Positions 44,560-55,619 of a stretch of DNA of 64,000 bases are shown piece by piece; the stretch's first letter is position 1; each line of letters starts with the position of its first letter. The notes beneath the pieces were generated by a model. That model searched no databases, had not been told where the DNA came from, and saw only the letters and a list, made by a program, of their open reading frames with translations. The translations under genes were made by a program, and so were the position numbers. Origin of the DNA: Lepturacanthus savala (Eukaryota; Chordata; Actinopteri; Scombriformes; Trichiuridae); contig CM060463.1 in assembly GCA_030544235.1 (NCBI GenBank), forward strand, positions 1,774,925-1,838,924, written 5' to 3'.

Positions 44560-45897
44560 TTATGTTTTGCTGATTTTACACAACACATACCTCTTCAGGT
44601 ACTTCCTGAAAGTATTGTCCCGCACACCATAGATAATTGGACTGATGGATCTTGGCAGGAGCTGTACTACAATGTAGATAGCAAAGAGGGAGTCAGAATA
44701 ATTCTTCGGGAACCATTTCAGCAGAGCCTCTTTCAAATGAGGCGTCAGATATGAAGACATACATGGCAGAAGCTGAAACCCATGGAGGATGATAGTGTTC
44801 CTGGCTTTCTTTGCATCACTGCTAGCTGTTTTTGCAGTGAACAGGACTTTGAAGTAAGTGTAAAAGACAGTGATCCAGACTATAACTAGAAACATGGCAT
44901 ATGTGACATCCCTCTTCTTGATAACGTGGTGATTTCGAAAGGCTGTTTCCCTGAGGCAGAACAGTTGGGTATAAAAAAAGTCTAGTGATGGCCAAAGTGA
45001 TGAAGAGATCAGGAAAAGCAGAGACAATGCTTGTTGTCCAGATTAAACCGATCAGTATTAATGTTCTCTTGATGGTACAGATCTGTGTGTGGCGGAGGGG
45101 GAGGCAGATGGCGATGTAGCACTCCACCGCCATGCAGGCCAGGTTCAGAGGAGTGTTTTCAGTGGTGATGATAATTAGCAGGATGAAGACACAGCAGAAG
45201 GAGTAATTTATTTTGTAGAGGGTGTAGCTGATGATAAACAGGGTGATGGTCACGGTCAGTACAATCATGTCGTTGATCACGAGGTGAATAAAAAGGATGT
45301 AACGAGGATTCATGTAGAAGATCTGGATGGTTGAAAAGAAAGGTACAGGGAAAGGAAGAAAAGGTTTTAAAATATTAACTTAGATGTTTATGCTATTTCC
45401 CAGCTCTTCCAGAAAATGTATAGTGAAAACTCCTGATTCTGCAGGTTTTTAATTCTAAAAGAGAGCTCAATTCAACTGTGGTTCATTTGCATGTGGTAAC
45501 AAACCAACCTGCTTCTTCTCAGGCTTTTGAAACAACCAGTCAAACCTAATTTCCACAGGGAGCAGAAGTGCTGGAGAATAAATCATCACTAGAATGTAAT
45601 GCTCTGTCTGGTTAGGCACCAGTAAAGTCATAAATATCATCTTGACATTTTTCTGAAGTGTCTTTGGATTCATATGAATATTCATTTCTAGGAAATAAGT
45701 TCAGTAAATTTATTATTATTGTTTACATCATTTGGGAAACATCAGACCTGGTGTTTGCGAAAGGTGTGAATGAGGCTGACATTGATGTAGTTGATGGAGA
45801 TCCCGAGAACCACAACAAACATGTTCTTGATCACAGCTTTAGTGAAGGCGTCTCGATACTGTACAACCAACGTCACATTGGCAACTGACACGTTCAT
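44560..45897 (-). pseudogene. odorant receptor 131-2-like, gene 12, frameshifted
   Basis: Exons 45748-45897 (50 codons, MNVSVANVTLVVQYRDAF) and 44560-45322 (763 nt, five short of its relatives); intron 425 bp with normal splice sites. Comparison with gene 14 shows five bases missing at about 44986-44990, where ATGGCC follows AGTG directly in place of the gene 14 text. The frame is lost after about residue 162, between TM4 and the second extracellular loop, so TM5-TM7 cannot be translated. The rest of exon two is open to the normal stop and keeps SPIIYG, so the lesion looks recent and may be an allele or assembly error. Confidence 0.85.
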
Positions 45898-46121
45898 ATC
45901 TTGACAGCTGAGTTTAACTCTTAAAAAAGAGGAAAAATAATGTTATTCGGATGTTAGAAAATACAGTGTAAAAATAATCGTAGAATAGTTAATATAATTA
46001 ATATAAAAGTATACAACTAATACTGTCATATATTTATGGAGAACTCTGCCTTATAGGAACAAATAAAAGGCCACACATAATAATGGAAAATCCCAGAACT
46101 TTGCTCAACAAATATCACTCA

Positions 46122-46170
46122 CATTGGCAACTGACACGTTCATCTCGGCTGAGTTTAACTGTTACAAAAG
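46122..46170 (-). pseudogene. partial duplicate of a receptor first coding exon
   Basis: CACATTGGCAACTGACACG and TTCATCTCGGCTGAG repeat the start of gene 12 exon one (CACATTGGCAACTGACACG, TTCATATC) but the rest of the exon is absent. The flanking intron (about 45920-46090) is repeated at 46170-46330. It is a by-product of a local tandem duplication. Confidence 0.65.
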
Positions 46171-47066
46171 AGGAAACATAAGGTTATTCAGATATTAGAA
46201 AATACAGTCATTAATAATTGTAAAATATTTTATGTAATTATCAGAAGAATTATACATCAGATACTACAATATGTTTATAGAAAACATTACCTTATAGCCC
46301 CAAATAAAAAGGCTACACATATTATTGGACAATCATACAACTTTGTTCAGTTCATATACATCGCTACTCAAACTACAACTAAATTTATTCACTCATAATC
46401 AAACATTGCTGTAGAAAATGTTAACATCACCTTGTGAAGCATTTAGATAAAATAAGGCATTAGAGACAGGAGGTAAACAATAGACCTGTTAAGAAGAGAA
46501 AATGATGTATCATACATAAAGTAGCCGGCATGTGATATAATGCGTTTGTCTATCCTAATTAATAAATCAATGATCATATTTCAATCACTTGTACTTCTAT
46601 ATTTTATACTGTAGGATGTTTGACTTTCCCTTTCATCAAACACTTCAATGTCTTGAATAATGATGTGAAAATGTAATTTCGCATGTGAATTCTCTCAAAA
46701 GATTTGTACCAGATTCATTTTAAATCAATATCATCAGAAGAAACTAAACACTATTGAATAGTTCATAACTGCAAGATCAAATGTGTGTGGATTGGCTGCA
46801 TAGACTCAATGATAACAACACATGAGAAACTAAAACTCACATCAGCCAGAAGAACAGAACTTTAAACTTAACATTCCATATTTTACTAACTGGAATTGAA
46901 ATGAAAACATTTACAGCCATTTAATGTATGGAAATTGTGGCAACAACATGATCACAGTCAAAAGCAAAGGGACATTTTAACTAATGAAAACATTTCGTTA
47001 ACATGTCTAAAACTTACATTTTTCATCTGTAGGGTGTGAGTGCAGAGTACATTAAGCAGAACTTAC

Positions 47067-47123
47067 CTTAGTTAATGCAGTAAGCACATCAATGTAATAG
47101 CTACAGAAAATGACTTTATATGT
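47067..47123 (-). promoter_or_regulatory. TATA box and leader exon, gene 12
   Basis: Minus-strand ACATATAAAGTCATTTTC (TATA 47114-47122), then TGTAGCTATTACATTGATGTG and a leader ending AACTAAG|GTAAGTTC (exon edge 47067). The promoter of the frameshifted gene is intact. The remaining upstream ATG opens ATG TGC TTA CTG CAT TAA. Confidence 0.65.
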
Positions 47124-47474
47124 GGTGTTGGAAGAAAAAATTTACAGTCAGGAGTGTGTGTTTTTATGTCACATGATATAGGCCCAAGGACATTCAGCAT
47201 CGAAGAGGAGGTGGCATCATGCCCATTGTTGTTTTCTTTTTTTGCACGCACATCCATGCTGCCCCAACATCATGCCAGGATATTTGGTATTGAATGGACA
47301 CCATTTGGTTTCCTGGACTACAAAATAAATAAATAAATACATAATTATAATAAAAAGAACTGATTCAAGATGAACAAGCCATCAAGTGCTCAGTTTAGGA
47401 GGATAAATGAGCAAAAGATAAAGGAAAGTAGATATGTCATTGGATAATGGAAGGTATGTCGTCTTTTTGATATA

Positions 47475-48205
47475 CCTGTATGTCTGGAAAGTATTCACAA
47501 AAAGTAAAAAAAGGGTTTTCGAAATTTTTGCAAATTTAATACAAAAAACTAAGAAATTACATGTACATAAGTATTCACAGCCTTTGCCATGAAGCTCAAA
47601 ATTGAGCTCAGGTGCATCCTGTTTCCACTGATCATCCATGAGATGTTTCTACAGCTTAATTGGAGTCCACCTGTGGTAAATTCAGTTGATTGGACATGAT
47701 TTAGAAAGGCCCACACCTTTCTATATAAGGTCCCACAGTTGACAGTGCATCTCAGAGCACAAACCAAGGAAGCACCAAGCAAGTCAAAGGAATTGTCTGT
47801 AGACCTCAGAGCACCCTAAGCACACAGCCAAGATATCAAAGGAGTGGCTTCAGGATAACTGAATGTCCTTGAGTGGCCCAGCCAGAGCCCAAACTTGAAT
47901 CCGATTGAACATCTCTGGAGAGATGTGAAAATGGCTGTGCATCGACGCTTCCCATCCAACTTGATGGAGCTTGAGAGGTGCTGCAAAGAGGAATGGGCAA
48001 AACTGCCCAAAGATAGGTGTGTCAAGCTTGTGGCATCAATAAAATATTGAGCAAAGGCTGTGAATACTTATGTACATGTGGTTTCTTAGTTGTTGTTTTA
48101 TTTTTAATAAATTTGCAAAAATCTAAAAAAAAACAACTTTTTTTCACATTGTCATTAGGGGGTGTTGTGTGTAGAATTTTAAGGAAAAAAATAAATTTAA
48201 TCCTT
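47475..48205 (+). mobile_element. internally deleted Tc1-type DNA transposon
   Basis: Inverted terminal segments match: TTTTGCAAATTTAATACA and ACATGTACATAAGTATTCAC on the left, and GTGAATACTTATGTACATGT on the right (48060-48080). Between them are the start of a Tc1 transposase unit (about 47780-47820) joined to its 3' end, where NPIEHLWRDVKMAVHRRFP and ERCCKEEWAKLP are readable (47895-48005), the last catalytic Glu region. The middle of the transposase is gone, so it cannot move by itself. It sits in the 3' flank of gene 13. Confidence 0.8.
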
Positions 48206-48341
48206 TTTTAAAGAATTTAATTAACACTTAATGGAAAATCTAAGCTTCTCAAGTCTAATGGCCTGAAGAGTATTTAACTAAAGTTTTACCTTTTTGAAAG
48301 TATTTATTACAGTCTGAGTGAGTGACTGGTTTAGTGGTTGC

Positions 48342-49659
48342 TTATGATTTGCTGACTTTACACAACAGATACCTCTTCAGGTACTTCCTGAAAGTATTGT
48401 CTCGTACACCATAGATAATTGGACTGATGGATCTTGGCAGGACCTGTACTACAATGTAGATAGCAAAGAGGGAGTCTGCATAATTCTTAGGGAACCATAT
48501 TAACAGAGCGTCTTTCAAAGGAGGTGTCAGATATGAAGACATACAAAGCAGCAGCTGAAAACCATGGAGGATGATAGTGTTCCTGGCTTTTTTTGCATCA
48601 CTGCCAGCTGTCTTTGCAGTGAACAGGACCTTGAAGTAAGTGTAAAAGATGGTGATCCAGACTATAACTAGAAACACTGAATATGAGATATTCCTCTTCT
48701 TGATAATGAGAGGGTGTGGGAAGGCAGTTTGTCTGAGGCAGAACACTCTGGAATAAAAGAAATCCAGTGGCTCAGTGACCAAGGTGATGAAGAGATCAGG
48801 GAGAACAGACAACAAGCTTGTTGTCCAGATTAAACCAATCAGCATTAAGGTTCTCTTGATGGTACAGATTTGTTGGTGGCGGAGGGGGAGGCAGATGGCG
48901 ATGTAGCACTCCACTGCCATGCAGGCCAGGTTCAGAGGAGTGTTTTCAGTGGTGAAAAGAGCAAAGAGGATGAAGACACAGCAGACGGAGACGTTTATTC
49001 TGTAGAGGGTGTAGCTGATGACAAACAAAAGGATGGCGAGGATCAGTTGGATCATGTCGTTGATCACCAGGTGAATAAAAAGGATGTAACGAGGATTCAT
49101 GTAGAAGATCTGGAGGTTGGAAACAAATTATGTAAAGAGAGGAAAGATTTAATAAACAAGTGACATATTTGATGTTGACATTTGCAAATATTAACTACGA
49201 TGTTTATTCTATTTCCCCATCTCCAACCGAAAACATGTGAAAACTCCCGAGTCTAAAGGTTTTCCGTTCTAAAAAAATAGGTCACTTCAAGTCTGGGTCA
49301 GTTGCTGTGGTAACAAACGAACTCTGTTCAGTGATGATTTTAGCCAGACGTCAACCTGATGTTTTTTTGAAATTATTAAATCATCACTAGAATTTAATGC
49401 TCTGTCTGGTTAGACACCAATAATCTTGCCATGGGTCTTTGGTTTCTAATTTTCTGTCAGAAATCTTCAGTAAATTCAATATTAGAATGCCAGTAAAAGA
49501 ACATCAGACCTGGTGTTTGCAGAAGGTGTGAATGAGGCTGGCATTGATGTAGTTGATGGAGATCCCGAGAACCACAACAAACACGTTCTTGGTTACAGCT
49601 TTAGTGAAGGCGTCTCGATACTGTACAACCAACGTCACATTGGATGCTGACATGTTCAT
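48342..49659 (-). CDS. odorant receptor 131-2-like, gene 13 (group C)
   Basis: 305 aa from exons 49510-49659 (50 codons) and 48342-49109 (255 codons plus stop); intron 400 bp, donor CAG|GTCTGA, acceptor CTCCAG|ATCTTC. The N-terminus is MNMSASNVTLVVQYRDAF and the first loop reads TFCKHQ where others have TFRKHQ. Exon two (IQLILAILLFV; LPLRHQQICTIKRT; TSLLSVLPDLFITLV) is closest to gene 11. ECY and SPIIYG are present and the tail ends KVSKS. Its 3' flank is interrupted by a Tc1-type element ending about 140 bp from the stop, so polyadenylation may differ from neighbours. Confidence 0.9.
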
Positions 49660-50632
49660 CTCTTGACAGCTGAGTTTATCTCTTACATAAGAGGAAACAT
49701 TATTTTATTCAGACATTAGACAATTCAGCATAAAAATAATTGTAGAACATTTCATATAATTATTTGAAAATTATTTAACAATACCATTTATTTATAGAAA
49801 TCATTACCTTAAATGCCCAAATAAAAAGGTCACACATATTAGACTATCATACAACTTTGTTCAAGAAATACAATAAACATTTATACCTAATATCTATCAA
49901 TAGCCTGTATGTGAGGCGTTTAGGGGACAGCGCAGTTCTCTCTCTCTGTTCTGTTAACTGTCAGCAGCCTGATGGACCAACCAAACACGAGGTAGAATGT
50001 AAAATCAGCAGCATCTGCTATGTTGTTACTGTTACTGTTTCAATCACTTCTGTTATACTTCTATATTTTATACTGTAGTAGTGGCTGTATCTCTTTTTGC
50101 TTCTCATTTTGTTTCCACCCTCACTAATGTCACTAATGTCTTGAATAATGATGTTAAAAAAAAAAAAATCATATGAATACCCTATTAGGATTTTTATCAG
50201 ATTAAATTTTTTAATCAACCACATCATGAGAAGAAACTAGACACTACTGCAGAGTTCAGAACTTGTGCTGCAAGTTCATAATTTGTGTGGATTAACTGCA
50301 TAGATTCGGTGATAACAAAACATGAAAAACTAAAACTCGTCTGAAGAATATTACATCAACCGAGAATATTCAAATCTATATTTTACTCACTGGAATTAAC
50401 ATTTTTGATGATATACAGTTTCAGTAAAAAAGGAACATGAAGTACTTGAATGAAAACATTTCATTATCACCATGAAAACTTATGTAAATTGTAATGTCTG
50501 GAAATCGTGGCAACAGCATGATCACAGTCAAAAGCAAAGGTACATTTTAACTGATGAAAACATTATATTAACATGTTTAAAACGTATGTCATCTGTAAGA
50601 GAAGAATACAGAATACAGTAAGTAGAACATAC

Positions 50633-50688
50633 CTTAGTTAATGCAGTAAGCACATCAACATAATGGCTGCAGAAATTACATTATATGT
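50633..50688 (-). promoter_or_regulatory. TATA box and leader exon, gene 13
   Basis: Minus-strand ACATATAATGTAATTTC (TATA 50680-50688), then TGCAGCCATTATGTTGATGTG and a leader ending AACTAAG|GTATGTTC (exon edge 50633). The upstream frame is ATG TTG ATG TGC TTA CTG CAT TAA. Confidence 0.65.
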
Positions 50689-50699
50689 GGTGTGGTTGG

Positions 50700-51240
50700 A
50701 AAATATCTTTGGATTCAGGAGTGTCTTTTTGTCACGTGATGTGTCTGTGTGTCCTCCTGATTAAACCAGAGTTCTAAGGACCTGGCCCTTGTGCTGTCAC
50801 ATAATCACATAATCTATGTGTGTTAATTCTACTATGAGAATTCCACCTCTGTCCGATTTCAATCCAACTATGATGTATGCATGCATTTTAAAAATATGGC
50901 CATGGTCAGATTAACACAACAATTTATTTTTCTCAACTGTCATGTGAACGTACCAAGTGCAACTTTTCCTGTGATACCATCCCCCTCACAACCATTGAAT
51001 GGTAGAACAAAGTCACTACAGTAGCTATGAAAATGGATGTTTGGAAGATGTCAGCAGTGCCAAAATATCTAACCTGCCTGCAAAATTAAAAAAAAAAAAA
51101 AACAGAAAAAAAGTGAACTATACTTTGGTATTGTCAGTCCTGGGAAAAGAACACTCACAATTAATTATGCAATCATTGCACCACTGCTGGGTGACACAAA
51201 ACAGGTTCATACAATACATACATGAATATCAAAGGTATTT
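50700..51240. other. intergenic, no gene seen
   Basis: Spacer between the gene 13 promoter and the gene 14 3' UTR. 51120-51240 (CAGTCCTGGGAAAAGAACAC, CACTGCTGGGTGACACAAAAC) recurs at 54058-54130 downstream of gene 15, so it belongs to the duplicated unit. A plus-strand frame at 50999 runs through this flank and is not credible as a gene. Confidence 0.5.
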
Positions 51241-51247
51241 TTACAAC

Positions 51248-51253
51248 TTTATT
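51248..51253 (-). promoter_or_regulatory. candidate polyadenylation signal, gene 14
   Basis: Minus-strand TCAATAAAGTTGTAA about 310 nt beyond the gene 14 stop, in the same context as genes 12 and 15. Confidence 0.5.
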
Positions 51254-51561
51254 GAAAGAACATTACAAGGCATACAGATCACAGAGCAAAAGAAAGAAGG
51301 GCCTTTGTTTTTGTTTTTTTTTATTCATGCATTCACCCATAGTACCCACCAAGGAGACAGACCAAGTGTGAAAGGTTATTACAGTAATCCCATATGTAAA
51401 GGCTTCAATATGGTTCATACAAATAACTCCTTTTTTAAGAATTTATTTAACCCTTAATGGAAAATCTAAGCTTCAAGTCTAATGACCTGATGAGTTTCTT
51501 CAGGAAATCCTGTTAATGACTGAAGTTTTTTAACTAAATTTATTATAATCTGTGTGGTTGC

Positions 51562-52706
51562 TTATGGTTTGCTGACTTTACACAACAGATACTGCCTCAG
51601 GTACTTCCTGAAAGTATTGTCTCGTACACCATAGATAATTGGACTGATGAATCTAGGCAGCACCTGTACTACAATGTATATAACAAACAGGGAGTCTGCG
51701 TAATTTTTTGGGAACCATATTAACAGAGCATCTTTCAAATGAGACATTAAATATGAAGACATACATAGCAGCAGCTGAAACCCATGGAGGATGATAGTAT
51801 TCCTGGCTTTCTTTGCATCACTGCTAGCTGCCTTTGCTGTGAACAGGACCTTGAAGTAAGTGTAAAAGATGGTGATCCAGACTATCACTAGAAACATTGC
51901 ATATGTGACATCCCTCTTCTTGATAATGTGGCGATTTCGAAAAGCGTTTTCCCTGAGGCAGAACAATCGGGTATAAAAGAAGTCCAGTGGCTCTATGGCC
52001 AAAGTGATGAAGAGATCAGGAAAAGCAGAGACAATGCTTGTTGTCCAGATGAAACCGATCAGTATTAATGTTCTCTTGATGGTACAGATCTGTACATGAC
52101 GGAGGGGGAGGCAGATGGCGATGTAGCACTCCACCGCCATGCAGGCCAGGTTCAGAGGAGTGTTTTCAGTGGTGATGATAGTTAGCAGGATGAGGACGCA
52201 GCAGAAGGAGTAATTTATTCTGTAGAGGGTGTAGCTGATGACAAACAGGGTGATGGTCACGGTCAGTACAATCATGTCGTTGATCACGAGGTGAATGAAA
52301 AGGATGTAACGAGGATTCATGTAAAAGATCTGGATGGTGGGAAAGAAAAGTACAGGGAAAGGAAGAAAAGCATTGCAAATATTAACTTTTCTATGCTACA
52401 TCCCCATTTACATCTGAGAACTATTCTACAGGGTTTAATGCTCTGTCTGGTCAGACACCAATAATCTTGACATGGGATTTTGGTTCCTCTTTTTCTAGCA
52501 GATACCTTAAATAAATTCAAAATTACTGCTTACAATTCAGTAAAAGAACATCAGACCTGGTGTTTGCGGAAGGTGTGAATGAGGCTGGCATTGATGTAGT
52601 TGATGGAGATCCCGAGAACCACAACAATCACGTTCTTGGTCACAGCTTTAGTGAAGCCGTCTCGATACTGTACAACCAACGTCACATTGGCAGCCGATGC
52701 GTTCAT
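51562..52706 (-). CDS. odorant receptor 131-2-like, gene 14 (group C)
   Basis: 305 aa from exons 52557-52706 (50 codons) and 51562-52329 (255 codons plus stop); intron 227 bp, donor CAG|GTCTGA, acceptor CCATCCAG|ATCTTT. The N-terminus is MNASAANVTLVVQYRDGF. Exon two is the closest intact relative of gene 12 (NDMIVLTVTITLF; INYSFCC; TTSIVSAFPDLF) and was used to recognise the gene 12 deletion. TM7 is PRFISPIIYG, with Phe where other group C members have Ser. Helix 8 reads YLRQYLLC. ECY is present. No defect seen. Confidence 0.9.
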
Positions 52707-53816
52707 CTCTTGACAGCTGAAATTAACTCTTACAAAAGAAAAAACATATTATTCACATATTAGAAAATGGTATATAAGAATAATTGTAGAAGATGTTATA
52801 TAATTATTTGAATACTACCATATATTTATAGAAAACATTACCTTAAAGCCACACACATTATTGGACAATCATACTTTGTTCAGGAAATATGATAAACAAT
52901 TATGTCTAATATCCACCATTAACCTGCATGTGAGGTGGTTAGGGGACAGCACAGTCCTCTTTCTCTGTTCTGTTGACTGTCAGCAGCCTGTTGCACCAGC
53001 TGAACATAAGTTAAAATGTAAAATCTGCAGCAGCTGCTATGTTGTTACTGTTGAGCTTCACACTGAAGGGACCACTTTGTTCAGTTCAACTGTTCTCTAT
53101 TGACACTACAGTACAACTTATGTTATTTACTCATAATCAAACATTGCTGCAGAGAATGTTTAATATTTTGGATTAAACAACTTGTGATTAGTGAAAGGAA
53201 GGAAACAAACTTGTTCTGTTAAAGAAGGGAAAGTGATGTATAATAGCTGACATGTCATCATTAAAATTCACTGATCATTTTCCAATCACTTCTGTTGTAC
53301 TCCTATAATTTATACTGTAGGATGGCTGTATCACTTTTAGTTTCTCATCTTTCCTCCACCCTATCACTTTCCATCAAGCATTTAATGTCTTGAACAATGA
53401 TGTGAAAAAATACATTTTACATGATTTCTCTAATAAGATTTGTACCAAATTTTTTTTTTTAATCAACCACATCATCACTTACTGAAGAACAGAACTTGTG
53501 CTGTGAGTTCAACTCTGCATAGACTCAGTGACATGAGAAACTAAAACTCGTCTCAACCAGAAGAACTGAACATCAACCTAACATATTGAAATCTATATTT
53601 TACTCACTGTACAAGTAAGAAGGGACATAAAGTAACTGAAATGACCATTCATTCTCACCATTAAAACTTAGATGTGGGAAAAATTGGTCCTATAAACAGC
53701 TATAGAAATAAAGAAAAAGGACATTTTAACTAATGAAAACATTTCATTGTCAACTCGAAAATGTACATTTTTCATATATAAGAGGGCAGAGGGCAGAGTA
53801 CAGAAACGCAACTTAC

Positions 53817-53873
53817 CTTAGTTAATGCAGTAAGCACATCAACATAATGGCTGCAGAAAATGACTTTATATGT
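53817..53873 (-). promoter_or_regulatory. TATA box and leader exon, gene 14
   Basis: Minus-strand ACATATAAAGTCATTTTC (TATA 53864-53872), then TGCAGCCATTATGTTGATGTG and a leader ending AACTAAG|GTAAGTTG (exon edge 53817). Matches the group C consensus throughout, with the seven-codon upstream frame. Confidence 0.7.
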
Positions 53874-53879
53874 GGTGTG

Positions 53880-54174
53880 GTTAGAAAACATTTACAGATT
53901 TAAGAGGGTGTGTTTGTATGTCACGTGATGTATGTGCGTGTGTGTGGATGTTTGTGTCATCACGATTATAGTTATGTATCAGGGTCTCTTTTCCTGTGAG
54001 ACCATCTCTCCTCATAACAATCGAACTTGCCTCAAAAACTAAAACTAAACTTTGACATTTTCAGTCCCAGAAGAAGCACAATGTTACAATTAGATTTGTA
54101 ATCACTGTGCTACTGCTATGTAACACAAACAAGTTCATACAATCCATACATTCATTAATACCGGTAATTTTAAC
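53880..54174. other. intergenic, no gene seen
   Basis: Short spacer between the gene 14 promoter and gene 15 3' UTR, with the repeated flank piece near 54058-54130 and a TGTGTG run near 53938. No gene. Confidence 0.5.
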
Positions 54175-54180
54175 TTTATT
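54175..54180 (-). promoter_or_regulatory. candidate polyadenylation signal, gene 15
   Basis: Minus-strand CCAATAAAGTTAAAA about 290 nt beyond the gene 15 stop. Confidence 0.5.
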
Positions 54181-54468
54181 GGAAGAATATTAAGACATAC
54201 AGGTCACAGAGCAAAGGAAAGAAACGTCTTCCATTTTTTCATACATTCACCCAGGAGACACAGTAAGTGTGAAAGGTTATAACGATAATATTATGAGAAA
54301 AAGCTTCTATATGGTTACACCATTATCTCCCAAGTTTTTTCAAATGAATTTAGTTAACCCTTAATGGAAAACCCAACTTCCTCAAGTCTAATTGCCTGAT
54401 GAGTTTGCTCAGGAAATCCTATACATGTAGTTTTACCTTTTTTGAAAGACTGTTATGCGAGTGATTGC

Positions 54469-55559
54469 TTATGGTTTCCTGATGTTACACAACAGATACC
54501 TCGTCAGGTACTTCCTGAAAGTATTGTCTCGTACACCATAGATAATTGGACTGATGGATCTTGGCAGGACCTGTACTGCAATGTAGACAGCAAAGATGGA
54601 ATCTTTATAATTCTTAGGGAACCATTTGAACAGAGCATCTTTCAACTGAGGCGTTAAATATGAAGACATACACAGCAGCAGCTGAAACCCATGGAGGATG
54701 ATTGTGTTCCTGGCTTTCTTTGCATCACTGCTAGCTGTCTTTGCAGTGAACAGGACCTTGAAGTAAGTGTAAAAGATGGTGATCCAGACTATAACGAAAA
54801 ACACTGAATATGAGATATTCCTCTTTTTCATAATGAGAGGATGCGGGAAGACAGTGTGTCTGAGGCAGTTCACTCTGGTATGGAAGAAGTCCAGTGGCTC
54901 TGTGGCCAAGGTTATAAAGAGATCAGGAAGAACAGACAAGATGCTTATCATCCAGATTAAACCAATCAGCATTAATGTTCTCTTCACAGTACAAATCTGT
55001 TGGTGGCGGAGGGGGAGGCAGATGGCGATGTAGCACTCCACCGCCATGCAAGACAGGTTCAGAGGAGTATTTTCAGTGGTGAACAGAGCAAACAGGGTGA
55101 GGACACAGCAGATAGAGACATTTATTTTGTAGAGGGTGTAGTTGATGAAGAACATCATGACGGTCAGTATTAGTTGGGTCATGTCGTTGATCACCAGGTG
55201 AATAAAAAGGATGTAACGAGGATTCATGTAGAGGATCTGGAGGTTAGGAACAAAATATGTTAATGGAGGAAAGGTTTAAGAGTATGTCCATGAAGGTTCT
55301 CAATCTGAAGGATAAAAGTCAATGTTTTGAGCACTCAAATGTCCTTGTTTTGGCCAGGGAAGACAGAGGACAATAATTGTGCTTACATGTAAGTAAAAGA
55401 ACCTCAAACCTGGTGTTTGCGGAAGGTGTGAATGAGGCTGGCATTGATGTAGTTCATGGAGATCCCGAGAACCACAACAACCACCATCTTGGTTACATAT
55501 GTAGTGAAGGTATCTTGATACTGTACGACCAACGTCACATTGGCAGCTGACACGTTCAT
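54469..55559 (-). CDS. odorant receptor 131-2-like, gene 15 (group C)
   Basis: 305 aa from exons 55410-55559 (50 codons) and 54469-55236 (255 codons plus stop); the intron, 173 bp, is the shortest of group C (donor CAG|GTTTGA, acceptor CTCCAG|ATCCTC). Exon one is the most altered of the group: QYQDTFTTYVTKMVVVVV in place of the usual QYRDAFTKAVTKN, which removes charges at the start of TM1. Exon two opens ILYMNPRYIL. TM2 is NDMTQLILTVMMFFINY and TM3 is preceded by LNLSCMAVECY. SPIIYG is present and the tail ends NIRKP. Open throughout, but exon one looks relaxed or specialised. Confidence 0.88.
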
Positions 55560-55619
55560 CTCTTGATAGCTGAGTTTAACTCTTATAAAAGAGGAACATA
55601 ATGTTATTCAGATGTTAGT

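Noticed and set aside
50999..51457. 152-codon plus-strand frame upstream of gene 14
   Set aside because: It runs through the gene 14 3' flank, contains poly-Lys from an A run and has no recognised domain.
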